A DNA stretch of 64,000 bases, from positions 1,563,001 through 1,627,000 of the forward strand of contig BSBM01000321.1 of the NCBI GenBank assembly GCA_027924585.1, given 5' to 3'. Both the position numbers and the translations under genes were made by a program. Source of the DNA: Larix kaempferi (Eukaryota; Streptophyta; Pinopsida; Pinales; Pinaceae). Below, one piece after another: positions 1-9,601 of this stretch. Position 1 is the first letter of the stretch. Each line of letters opens with the position of its first letter. Under the pieces are notes generated by a model. The model saw only the letters and a program-made list of their open reading frames with translations, searched no databases and was not told the DNA's origin.

Positions 1-1
1 A

Positions 2-763
2 GGTTCTCTTTCTCACCAGGTATATAGAAAGAAAACTCACACAGACAGATACCTTCATGCCGATTCTCACCATCATCCAGCCCAAAAAAGTGGTATAATA
101 AACACCCTAGCCACACGTGCATGGAGGGTCTCAGATAGTGATCACATAAAAGAAGAGTTGAGACACCTTAAAACGTCCCTCATGCACAATGGATACAATG
201 GAAGAGAAATCGACAGGGTTTTCCGACAAATAAAAAGAAACAATAACCGAATAAAGGAAAAAGGAAAAGAAAAAGACAATAATCTTCCAAAAATCACCCT
301 TCCATTTATCCATGGCACCACAAACAAAATCGCGAACATACTAAGGAAGAAAAACATAAAGGTAGCATTTTCTCCACCTAACTCTTTAAGAACAATGCTC
401 GATAAAACCAAAGACCCCATTGATCCTAAATAACAAAAAGGTGTCTATGAAACACCATGTTCTTGTGGGGATGCCTACATAGGTGAAACTGGAAGATCAA
501 TCGCAACTAGGCTAAAAGAGCATAGTGCAGATCTAAAACATGATAGGATTAAGAACTCAGCCATAGCAGAACACTCTCACAAAACTAAACATCAAATATG
601 CCTAGAAGACTCGAAAGTTCTAGTGATTGTTCCTAATTATTACAAAAGGAAGATTCGTGAAGCCATAGAAATTGAGAAGTGTGGGCGTAACTTCAACCGA
701 GATGATGGCTTGAAACTGAAAGAGGCTTGGAAACCTGTCATCCAAAAACTAAAGAAAGTTTAA
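2..763 (+). pseudogene. 3' end of Penelope-like retroelement: end of RT plus GIY-YIG endonuclease
   Basis: One frame is open from base 2 to the TAA at 761-763 except for a TAA at 431-433, where a Lys codon (PKKQKG context) is expected. The first part carries the end-of-RT block typical of Penelope elements (VYRKKTHTDRYLHAD, then SDSDHIKEELRHLK and GYNGREIDRVF). After a basic linker, the second part is a GIY-YIG nuclease: GVYETPCSCGDAYIGETGRS, then TRLKEH and the distal KRKIREAIEIEK and NFNRDDG blocks. In autonomous PLEs one protein supplies RT and a nuclease that nicks the target for priming. The window cuts off the rest of RT. A single stop in about 250 codons suggests fairly recent decay. 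Penelope assignment is firm; placement in the conifer Dryad group is inference. Confidence 0.9.
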
Positions 764-1582
764 ACATAGATTTAAACAAACCTATAAACTTTAAATGTCA
801 TATTTAATACCTAACATCACTCTAAAAAGATTCTTTAATAATAAAAATAATAATAAAAATTGAAGACATTAAATATCATAAAAATACCTAATATTAAATA
901 AATAAATAAATAATTATATATAAAAAAATAAAAATTTAAAAATTTAAAAAAAAAAAAAAAGAAGAAAAAGAAAAAAGAGAAAAGTTGTTTATCAATTACA
1001 TACCTATAAAATAAAAAAATAAAAAATTGTAAATAAAAAAAAAATAATAAGAATAAGTGCACAGAACATTTTTTAAAAATATAGATTCAATTAAACAATT
1101 TATTTTTCTTTCAATAACTGAGTAGAGAAGTCAAATTTTTAAATAATTAAAATAATTTAATTAACTCCATAGTTGATTTAAAATAATAAGAATAAGTTTA
1201 TTAATTCAAACTATTACTCAACATATAATATAAAAATACATAAATAAAAATAAATAAATAAGAAGATTACTAAATTATACCTTCATAAAAAATTCTCATT
1301 TTTTAATATTGGATCATATATATTCAATTAAATAAATTAATAACCATTAATAGTTGATAATAAAATAACATTTAATAATTGTTAAATAACCATTAAATTA
1401 ACCATTGATAAGTGTTATTAATCATTAATAATTCTTAATTAGCCATTCCCATACCCAAACCCTAAAAAATAAAATAAAAGTGAATAAATAAATAAAAATT
1501 GAACCGACCAAAATCAACAAAGAGGAAGTAATAAAAATTGTTAAAATTGGGTATTTATCCTCGTCCAAGTGCAAAGATAAGA
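764..1582. other. AT-rich 3' UTR of the Penelope-like element, no gene
   Basis: About 800 bases of very AT-rich sequence with A-runs near 930-1060 and many short TAATTA-like words. No coding signal is visible; the apparent ORFs are low-complexity Phe/Tyr/Lys strings. It lies between the PLE stop codon and the hammerhead-like motif, so it is probably the element's 3' UTR and pseudo-LTR. Confidence 0.5.
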
Positions 1583-1654
1583 GTGAGATTCTTGTTCTCC
1601 TGAGGATGAACCTGCTTAATAGGTTCGAAACTTGTCGAATTGCAAAATTCTCAC
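1583..1654 (+). ncRNA. Hammerhead-ribozyme-like motif in the PLE pseudo-LTR
   Basis: The core CTGAGGA (1600-1606) is followed by a 6-bp stem GAACCT/AGGTTC (1608-1613 with 1621-1626), then GAAAC (1627-1631), a two-base TT loop and GTC (1634-1636), the expected cleavage site. The outer helix I is GTGAGA (1583-1588) with TCTCAC (1649-1654), leaving an internal loop next to the core. This is the CTGANGA-stem-GAAAC-GTC order of the minimal type I hammerheads reported in PLEs, and it lies on the element's sense strand. One unpaired base (T1607) before stem II and the tiny helix III mean that activity, probably as a dimer if at all, is uncertain. Confidence 0.6.
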
Positions 1655-1659
1655 CGCAG

Positions 1660-2568
1660 ATTTCCTATCACTGAATATAAATATTGTGGGTTAAGATGAA
1701 CAACCAAATCCTCTAAGTTGTTGTATAGATTGTCCCTTTCTGTATACTCATCCTTGGTTGACTTTGTGTAGCATTGTCCTTCTGCTAGATCCAATGGTGC
1801 AATGACTCTTAGTTCTTGGTTTTCAAAGGACATTATTCTTTTCTTGAAGTTGATGATGGCTTGATTCTCCAAATCCCAGTATATCCCCAGCAGTACTGGG
1901 TAAGGGCTGGTGTCATCCCCAATTTCAATGACATCGAAATCCGCATACATTCAGAGCCCTTCAATTTCAACCGGCAATTGACATACCCATCCAAGCAGAG
2001 TGACTTTGCTTTGGTTCTCCAGTCACAGCTGTACTGGTGACCAGGTCATTCATGCCTTCCCCATCGTCTCCCATATCTGTTTAGTCAATATATTTACATT
2101 TGATCCCAAATATAGGATGATGGAGTCGACATCGAATTCTCCAATCTGCGCAGACATCCTCATTTCTCTGCCTGTCTTCCTCTTATGTATACGGTTGACT
2201 CGCTGTTCCAGTCGTGCCCCTCGTCGTCGTCGCAGTATACAAGCTATTTCTTCTAGTGCGTCGGGGTCTTTGGACAAGTCCAGACAACTCTCTCAGAAAG
2301 CCTCTAGGGTGTTTTCCTTCCGCCAAGTCTTCGTTGAATCAAACATTGGCGGCATCTCGTAGGTTTCTTCTTCGAAAGGTAACTGCCTCTGATTCCTTAT
2401 TGCCTCTTGTGTTTTTAAGAAGACCTCCTTCTCGGCATTGACATCGAAAGTGACCCTTTTCCACTGTGTTTGTGTCGGTATAATATTGGGGTGCGCCCTA
2501 TCGCTACCTGTCTCCGCTCCTCTTGTTACTACACCCACTGTCGCAGGACTACTTCTGGCTTTCATCAA
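1660..2568 (-). pseudogene. Protease and protease-RT spacer, copy A
   Basis: Reading down from 2568: a conserved ~90-residue leader beginning near VGVVTRG (also in copies C and D), then GEFDVDSIILYLGSNVNILT. The retropepsin active site of this family is DLGSDVN; here the catalytic Asp is Tyr, so the enzyme would be dead. From 1950 the block YADFDVIEIGDD...YPVLLGIYWD...FENQELRVIAPLD matches copy D directly after its protease. Homology stops at about 1660, where the Penelope 3' end begins. Stops lie at about 2290 and 2047. Confidence 0.75.
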
Positions 2569-2639
2569 TATCCATTGTACGGCTGATGGGGCATTCTAAG
2601 TATTCTGATTCTGGGGTGGGTGCTTGGTTTTCCATTTTG

Positions 2640-3861
2640 TGATGAGTTGAGGGCAGTCCTCTACACTGTGTTCCGCAACGCTACAATATGTACATTGCGA
2701 TGTAGGGTTCGTACAGTCTCTCTGGTAATACCCCTGCTAACCACAATTATAATAGGTGATTGGGCCTCGTCCCCTTCCGGCAGCTCCTCCACGGAAGCCT
2801 CCACCGTAGCCTCTCCGCGGTGGTCCATATTGTTGATACGGTGGTTTCCCGTACTGCAACTGTCCATATGGTGGTGGGGGATACTGCGGATACCTATATT
2901 TCTCCTGGTCGTATTGTTGTGGTTGGTTATACTATGGTTGCTGCTACATCATCGGCGGTTCCTCCCCTTTCATAAAGTATGTTTCAGTGGTTCATTCCTG
3001 CAGCAGATCATAGGCCCTACAGTTCTTCTCATCATGGCCCACCAATTGGCAGAACTTACAGTATAAATTCACTGGTTTCGATACCATCTTTTGCAAGTAT
3101 ACACACTCTTCGGGTCGGTGCCCTCTGGTCTGACACACGGTGCACCATGGCAATCCTTCTTGCCAAAGAGGGTTTGGCGCCCCTGACTGCAAATACTCCC
3201 GAAACTCTGGGCAGTTGTCCTTATGGTGTCCCTCATTCCTGCATCTAGTACACCATATGTCTTCGTGAGTCTCCTTGCCCTTCTTGATGTCCTATAATTG
3301 GAGTGTTAAATTGGCCAGCTGTACCTGTACTCTATCCATTCCGATCCCTGCTTCACCAATCGGTGAAGCCTCCAATTTCATTTCGATTTTCGGTGCCTCC
3401 ACTTGTGTCACAACCTTTTGCTGCATCAATGTTCCTTGTATATGTGGTACCAGTCCCACGATAAACCACTCCTTATGTTGTAATTCATTTACTGGAAAAC
3501 TCACTTTCGCTATCAGCATTTTGTAACGCTGATCAAACTCCCATACCGATTCATTCAGAAATTGCTTAATTTCCTTAAGCTCAGTGACATATTGTGACTC
3601 CGATTTTGGTTTTTTAAACTCGTCAATCATTGTATCTCTAATCCCAGCCAATGTTCTCGTCGATGTTCCCGCCATAAATTTTACAAATTTCATGTACCAG
3701 TCTAGCGCACAGCCCCTCAGGGTCGTCGCTAGCTGTCCCAACTTTATCACTTCATCCTGGACTTGTTTCACGGTCCAGACTGCTTCCAATACAAACCAAT
3801 ACTGTTCGGGATCCTCCATCCTGTTTCCTTGAAATGTGGGCATCTTTTCCTCATCTTCCAT
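2640..3861 (-). pseudogene. gag: gag core with five CCHC zinc knuckles, copy A
   Basis: From the ATG at 3861 the first ~190 residues are a retrotransposon Gag domain (YWFVLEAVWTVKQVQ, LRGCALDWYMKF, EFKKPKSESQYVTELKEIKQ). Then come three CX2CX4HX4C knuckles: CTRCRNEGHHKDNC, CTVCQTRGHRPEEC and CKFCQLVGHDEKNC. A Tyr/Pro/Gln-rich linker leads into RRGYGGGFRGGAAGRGRG, and two more knuckles follow: YNCG-stop-QGYYQRDC (first Cys lost) and CTYCSVAEHSVEDC. A TAG lies between the gag domain and knuckle 1. The same 3+2 arrangement is seen in copy D. Gag packages the element RNA; the RGG linker suggests extra RNA binding (inference). Confidence 0.8.
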
Positions 3862-4289
3862 CCTAACACTGCTATTATTGTTGTTTACTGAAGCACTACT
3901 CTTAGCACTGCAAGTAGGGAAACTTCGCGAGTAGTTTTGGTTTCTTCCTATAAAATTTGGAGTAGTGTGCGGGGTCGGAGGTATGTGGTAACTTACGACC
4001 TGACTATGTTCTTCCTCTGGGGTATCCTGATCGACGTCTTCTTTTCAATAAGGGTGCTTCCTTCCTTGTGGTCCTGCCTCATGATTTTATGTTCTGGTCC
4101 TCTCAGGAGACTCTCTCTCAATCCTCCTCTTCTTCTCAAGACGCCGGAATATTGCTCCACTCCTCAGGAGACCACACTTCTCGTTAGCTTCCCTTTCCAA
4201 TTCGTCGTCGCTCATGTCCATATACCACATCTTTCCGTCAGGCTAACCTATACACAGTACCTTCACCCTCACACACCGGGCTTTCTACT

Positions 4290-4767
4290 CATCAGCGGAC
4301 ATCCTTAATATTCCATTTTCACAAACCAACATTTTAATCCACAGCTTCAGTGATGACAAGAATCTTCTTCTTGGTCCCCTAAAGAAGTTTCTTTCAGCGT
4401 CACTGTATGATTTAATGCTATCTACTACGAACTCATTTATATATCCTTCAAGGATGTTGTCTACCCAAAAGTAAACAGCTCATGATACTTTGTTCTTAAC
4501 CTGTTCCAGCTGTCGCACCAACTCCGGGGTCCAACACTCCTGTGCAGTCTTCTAACAGTGGTTTCTGCGATACGTCAATTGTTCCAGCCACTCATGCAAT
4601 ATGACTGGGAATCCACAGAAGAAGATTTCATGGATATCTAAGTACACATATTTTTATAACCACTCGATTGCTGTCTATTTAGGGTCCCTCTTCTCACTTC
4701 CTGCGAATTCTTCTGCTTTCTTGTCAAACCACTCTTGGATCTCTGGTTTTGTCGGGTGCCACAGCAT
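4290..4767 (-). pseudogene. Conserved N-terminal domain upstream of gag, copy A
   Basis: It starts at an ATG just past the PBS (MLWHPTKPEIQEWFDKK) and stays in the frame of the gag ATG at 3861, interrupted by stops. Recognisable blocks are EWFDKKAEEFA, FPVILHEWLEQLTY, WTPELVRQLEQV, GYINEFVVDS, SYSDAERNFF and KMLVCENGILRM. The same blocks occur in order in copy D (16885-17367), so the segment has coding conservation. It is followed by an acidic stretch and a LLRSG motif that also precedes gag in copies B and D. No known family is recognised. It may be an N-terminal extension of Gag or a separate leader protein; the shared frame favours an extension. Confidence 0.6.
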
Positions 4768-4786
4768 ATCCCCTTCCTTTCGCTTA

Positions 4787-4806
4787 GGGTCCCGGCAATG
4801 GAACCA
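4787..4806 (-). other. Primer binding site, copy A
   Basis: The minus strand reads TGGTTCCATTGCCGGGACC two bases after the LTR end. It resembles the Asp-tRNA PBS used by Athila/Tat elements (TGGCGCCGTTGCCGGGGA). Copy D has the same site with two changes. Confidence 0.6.
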
Positions 4807-4808
4807 TT

Positions 4809-5469
4809 TGTTGACACAACTATTCTTGACAGGGGTTCTCTCTGTCATCAACAAATACCAACATCCCTTACACACTGGTCCGGAAAGGAGTTACCCTTCT
4901 AGCAACATGTGCGAAGCAGACGAGGTCTCACCCGAAGTGAATAAGGGTGCTGCAAGAACCAAGCTTCCGCAGTTGTGAAGAAGATATGTGCACATTAACT
5001 AGAGATTACACTAATTGCCACAATCTATTTAACCAATCATTCGTATACATATATCTTAAAGCATATTCAACAACATATTCATATTAACCAACAACATGTA
5101 TCAGCATAAATCAGCAGAAGATATTTAAATAACCCATTATCGCATAACAAAAAAATTCATAACCAAACATCTTCATTTATTAACATCTGTGGAACAAACC
5201 TTGCAGAGAATAGTCAAGTCATTCCTTATTGTGGATACAATAGAACCCAAAAGATTGCTTAAGTCTCCTAAACTTCGATGCCCTTAGGCTTACAATCTTG
5301 CTCTATTTATATGTTTATCTCTTATCACAATTTGGTCCACATGACCAACTCAACTAATCTAATAATTCTTATGTTTCCCCAAAATGTGGCGAAAGGTCCT
5401 TTTTCCGTGGAATGACCCTTTCGCACCTGTCAGCTTCCACACTTCCAGCGGATCTATCCCATGCCAACA
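4809..5469 (-). repeat. 5' LTR of copy A
   Basis: On the minus strand it runs from TGTTGGCATGG (5469) to TTGTGTCAACA (4809), so it has TGTT...AACA ends, and is followed after two bases by a primer-binding-site-like sequence. It contains a TATA box and, near its 3' end, the block GGTGAGACCTCGTCTGC that recurs in the LTRs of copies B, D and E. Length is about 661 bp, shorter than the copy B LTR. Confidence 0.7.
5303..5311 (-). promoter_or_regulatory. TATA box in copy A LTR
   Basis: The minus strand reads TATAAATAG about 160 bases inside the LTR, a normal place for the core promoter of an LTR retrotransposon. Confidence 0.6.
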
Positions 5470-5543
5470 ATACATTAAAATTCTTTTAGCTGAGAAATGT
5501 ATTTTAAAAATGCAGTAAAGATTCCTAGCAGTTTGAATCTGTA

Positions 5544-6540
5544 ATGGTCAATAGCATCTATAGCGATTCTGACGAAGAAACACATAATTTGAGAAGTGGA
5601 AAAAGATATAGGTGTGACACTAAGAAGACTGGACTCCACATAGATATTGATTTACAAACCATGCCTGATATCCAAACCGCACCTCTATTTGCTACCTATC
5701 AACCTATTACACCGCAAAATCCATTGGTTGCAACTACTGTGCCCTCTATTTCTCAGAATCCGTCACTTCAGAACCCTCCTGTTGCTAATATTCCGCATCC
5801 TCAAAACGTTGATACCAATAACACCAAAGGAGTGAGTAATCAGACTATCCCGACTCAGAATATCCCACTTCAGAACATTCGGCGCAGTACAAATTTTACT
5901 TTTGCCGCTCAGAACCCCGCGCACAACACTACACCACCTAGGATAAGGATGACTGATGATATTAAGTTGTCGATATTCAAAGGAACAGTTCTAGAAGACC
6001 CTAAGCAACATTGGTTTCTATGTGAATCCATATGGAGTGTTAAGCAAGTTCAGGATGATGCTGTGAATCAAGCGCAACTCATTACCACATTTAGAGATAG
6101 AGCCTTGAATTGGTTCATGAAGTATTCTGGTGGACACCGGAGAACCTGACAAGAGATTAAGGCTGCATTACTAAGTGAGTTCAAGAAACCGAAGTCAGAA
6201 TCGCAGTGTATCACAGAATTAAAAGAGATTAAGAAGAAACCTAATGAAACAATCTGGGAATTTGACCAGAAATTTAAGACATTGCTAGACCAAGTAAGTT
6301 TTGTCATAGCACCGCAACATCACCAAGAATGGTTTATAGCCACGTTGTTTCCTCATATCAAACTGTCATTGATGCAATAGAAAGTGGCTTCACAGGAAGA
6401 AGCCTTGGAGATTGCGATGAAGTTGGAAGCTTCACCAATTGGAGAAACTAGCAGTGGGATGTCTCAGATTCAGACCCAGTTAGCTACCCTAACATTACAA
6501 CTTCAAGATATGAAGAAGGGAAAACAAGAAATATGGATAC
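5544..6540 (+). pseudogene. gag: gag, family 1 copy B
   Basis: An acidic start (SDSDEETHNLRSGKRYR) matches the LRSG region of the other copies. A ~110-residue Pro/Gln/Asn-rich arm follows, and then the Gag domain (FKGTVLEDPKQHWFLCESIW, RDRALNWFMKY). A TGA at about 6147 (CGA or similar expected) is read past by the same homology (EFKKPKSESQCITELKEIKK, EALEIAMKLEASPIGE). Homology ends just where the zinc knuckles should begin, and about 200 bases later the third ORF starts. Knuckles, protease and all of pol are therefore deleted in this copy. The LTR and N-terminal domain upstream are also missing. Confidence 0.75.
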
Positions 6541-6722
6541 CACATTTAATGCTTGTCTATCCATTAAGGGGTGCAGAGGAGTCTAGCTGCGCCTATGAAT
6601 ACCACTGTATTTGGACTCGCGGGCATTACCGAAACCCTTGAATTTTCTCACGAGCAATACTTTGTGATTGTTTACATCAAGTTATCAGAAATCACGTCGT
6701 TCTGTCCAAAACTATCTAGTGA

Positions 6723-9600
6723 ATGTTTGAGAGGTCCTCTATTGAGTAAGATTCCGCATTCAAGGAGACTATGAAGGTGTTTAGAAATGGAGGAATCAAA
6801 GGGTTGATGAGAACTCCTGTCAAGAAAATTATAACAGAGAAAGGTCAGAGTTCCCAAAGATCACCAAGACATGCTACAACAATGCAGGATAAAGGCAAAG
6901 AACCAGCAGTGCCGAAAATGAATCCAAAAGTGATGGGTTCCACAGTGCCACAAGTCCCGCTGGGAAACAAGGAAATACCATTGAAGCTAACCCCTGAGTA
7001 TATCTCGCCGCGTGCACAGGAGGCACCGGCCATTAAGCTATTAAAGAATGCCAAGTACGAGATTCTGCTCTCACCTATGTCAAATCATGTCAAAGTGGGA
7101 GGAAATATGTTGGGTAAGATCCTGGAATGTAAGTGGGAAGAATATGACCTGCTTCAGTTGCAGAAGGACCCCAACAAACCTAAGTATCCACAATTCCAGC
7201 CAGATCAGTACATGTGCTGGAAGAAAGTTGGTTATCCAGAGTAGTTGAATCAGGACTGCTCAACCTATTGAGACTCCTGCACTTCGACAGAATGCTAGAG
7301 TTGAATGTGGTGGTGCGCACTCTCATGTCACGCATGCACCAAGGATATATGTGGCTCAATTGTAATCTTGACCTAAATATTGATCCGATCCACCGAATTA
7401 CTGGGTTAAGCAGGAGAGGTGAGGACCCCAAGCAATTTTTTGTAGGAAAGAGCTGCGACAAGGAGGTTGCCGCAAAGATGAAGAAAACACAAACCGTCGT
7501 CAATGGGAAGAGAGGCTTTGTCATGGATGACATAGACGATGAGGCTATGTGGTTTGTCACACAACTGCTATCTAACAAAATTTTGAGAAAAGAAATACCA
7601 TTGGAAGTACTCGCGGGCACAGTGCTACTTGGTGCAAAGGCCGTGGAGGGAGGAAGATTCAACTGGTGTCAGTACCTACTGAGCGAGTTCCTGGAGGAAC
7701 GGAATGATACACAGACACATGGCAGTATTTTCCATTATACATGGTTGATAGTGTTGATTGTGTTCGTAGGGTGGAAGGACCCGAAGGATTACGTTGGCAT
7801 AAGAACCGACAGTAGTGATTACAAAGGAGCCCACTATGCAAACCTTTGGGCGAATTTGAATTCAGAAAGACAGCACGCGACAATGGAAGTCTTCTACACT
7901 TACTATGAGCAGCTGCACAAAGTCATTATGCCACGCCATGGATAACAAAAGAGGTAACAGCTAAGTATATTCACACGGTCAATTTTTATGCTGACATGCA
8001 TTCCTTTCACATTTCATCCAAGGCATAGAAGAAGAACCCGGAATGGTTCCAATGAAGCTACCACATGAATGAAGAAGAGATTGCTACCATTATGAAGGAA
8101 TGGCCTCCTGAATTTAGAGTCGAAGGAGTTGTGGAAATCGAAAGTGACTCCACTGAGAGAAATCCCATTACTACACCCATTGTCGAAAAGTCGTGGATAG
8201 GGACAAGAAAAAGGAAGGAAGTTGAGAGCCCTGTTAACAGCCAAAGGTACATAAAAAGAAGCAGAAAGCCAGTAAGGGACAATCAGAAGAAAAGCTCCAT
8301 GATGACGATTATGAGATGATCGCGTCTACAGTAACATCGCAGATGGAAGACCTAATGATCGAAAAAGATAAAAAAGAATGAGGCAATTCAATAGAGCTTG
8401 CAGAATAATCTGACCACGCTACAAGGCATTACAGAAAGGATTGAAGAAGTACAGCGCCGCTTACCCTTGCTGCGGGACTCAGAATCAAAAGGAAAGTTAG
8501 GAGGAACTTCACAGCCAAAGGCAGCACCTCTAGCCCTGACCTTTCCTAGGAAGTCCCACATTGTCAAACTTGATCCCTTGAGTGTAAGGCTACCACTGCT
8601 GAGATAGTTAATATTGGGCACGAAGGACTTAGAGCACGTGGACCTCGAAATTGTGAAGATACCACTGCCCGGTCTACACAATCTGCATCTGCAGTTTGTG
8701 GAGGAGATCCATGAGCGAAGTGTAGATGCTCTGAACCAGCACACTGAGCTACAGACAAGCTATAATCAGTTGCAGGAATCCAACTCGCAGAGGGCCATGG
8801 AACTGCAAGATGAGCACGACTGATGAAAGAGATTAGAGTCTACGGTCGTTGCGGTAGCCACGGAGATATCGGAATGCGATGAGCAACTAGAGCCTACGGA
8901 CACTATCATTAAGATCAACGAGGTGGTTAGTGATATTAAGGCGGAGATGAAGGATATGGAGATGAGTTATCAAGAAAATATTGTTGCGTGGGAAGTGCAG
9001 AATCAGTCGAACACACCACCTGATCAGCCATAGCTTAGAGAAAATGAAGTGAAAGATGCAGTATAAAGTATATCCAGTGAAGTGGATAAGTGCCAAACCT
9101 TGTTAGATTAGGCAACAAAAACATTCACCACCCTGGAAGAGGATCCCAAGTTGCTGGAAATCCAAAGTGATTTGAAAGATAGGCAAGCTGCATTGGAACT
9201 GCTGGATGTAGAGTTCAAGGCCCTGCCTCTAAGGGATCGAATCTACAGATTTCCAGAAGTTAGGGGATTGAAGAAAGAAATGCAAGCACTACGAGATAGG
9301 GAGAATGAAATTGGAGATAATTCGCAACCCCTGCAAGAGGAAGCCCATGAACTCACGCAAAAAATCGAAGCAAAGTTGAGAGAGCTCTGCGAAGGACAGG
9401 ATTCAATACAAGAGCAAGTGGATGATGAAATAACAGCTGATGTGTTGGAAACCATCAAACAAATTGAGTAGGACACCAAGGAAGAGGTTGCAAAGTTGAC
9501 TGCAACATACCAAGAGCTCGTGGAAAAGTTAGCTTCGCAGGAGGAAGAACAGCTAGGAGAAGTAGAGGTTGAAGGTGGCTCGGGGACGAGCCACATGTAA
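6723..9600 (+). pseudogene. Third ORF (accessory protein, PMD-like plus coiled coil), family 1 copy B
   Basis: About 959 codons in one main frame set, starting MFERSSIE and ending GSGTSHM just before the LTR. Copy E has a homologue of equal length at the same place downstream of integrase. The first ~150 residues contain TPVKK, LSPMSNHVKV and KYPQFQPDQYM. Residues ~165-400 are a predicted helical domain with IDPIHRITGLSRRGEDP, FNWCQYLLSEFLEE and HYTWLIVLIVFVGWKDP. A basic stretch (TRKRKEVES) follows, then several hundred residues of Glu/Lys/Leu-rich coiled coil (EVRGLKKEMQALRDREN and others). No signal peptide or membrane segment is clear. It is broken by about eight stops. Function is unknown; the TGLSRRG and FNWC motifs link it to the antisense ORF at 25154-26335. 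Confidence 0.7.
9575..9594 (+). other. Hairpin at end of third ORF, adjoining 3' LTR of copy B
   Basis: GTGGCTCG and CGAGCCAC form a perfect 8-bp stem around GGGA, seven bases before the LTR and inside the last codons of the ORF. Copy E has the same feature at 50812-50829 (TGGCTC/GAGCCA around GGGGAT). It sits where the polypurine tract that primes plus-strand DNA should be, and no other purine run is seen. Confidence 0.55.
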
Positions 9601-9601
9601 G

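Larger units (their letters stand above)
1660..5469 (-). mobile_element. Ty3/gypsy family 1 (OTA, Athila-like), copy A, 3' truncated
   Basis: In minus-strand order: 5' LTR (5469-4809), PBS, gag N-terminal domain, gag core, five zinc knuckles, protease, and part of the protease-RT spacer. It stops at about 1660, next to the PLE 3' end, so the PLE appears to have truncated it or inserted here. RT, integrase and the 3' LTR are not in the window. Reading frames are mostly held in phase but broken by scattered stops. The same parts recur in the other four copies, which is how the boundaries were set. Confidence 0.8.

Noticed and set aside
835-1062. Minus-strand Phe/Tyr-rich ORF
   Set aside because: Low-complexity translation of A-runs in the PLE 3' UTR; no domain or codon pattern.
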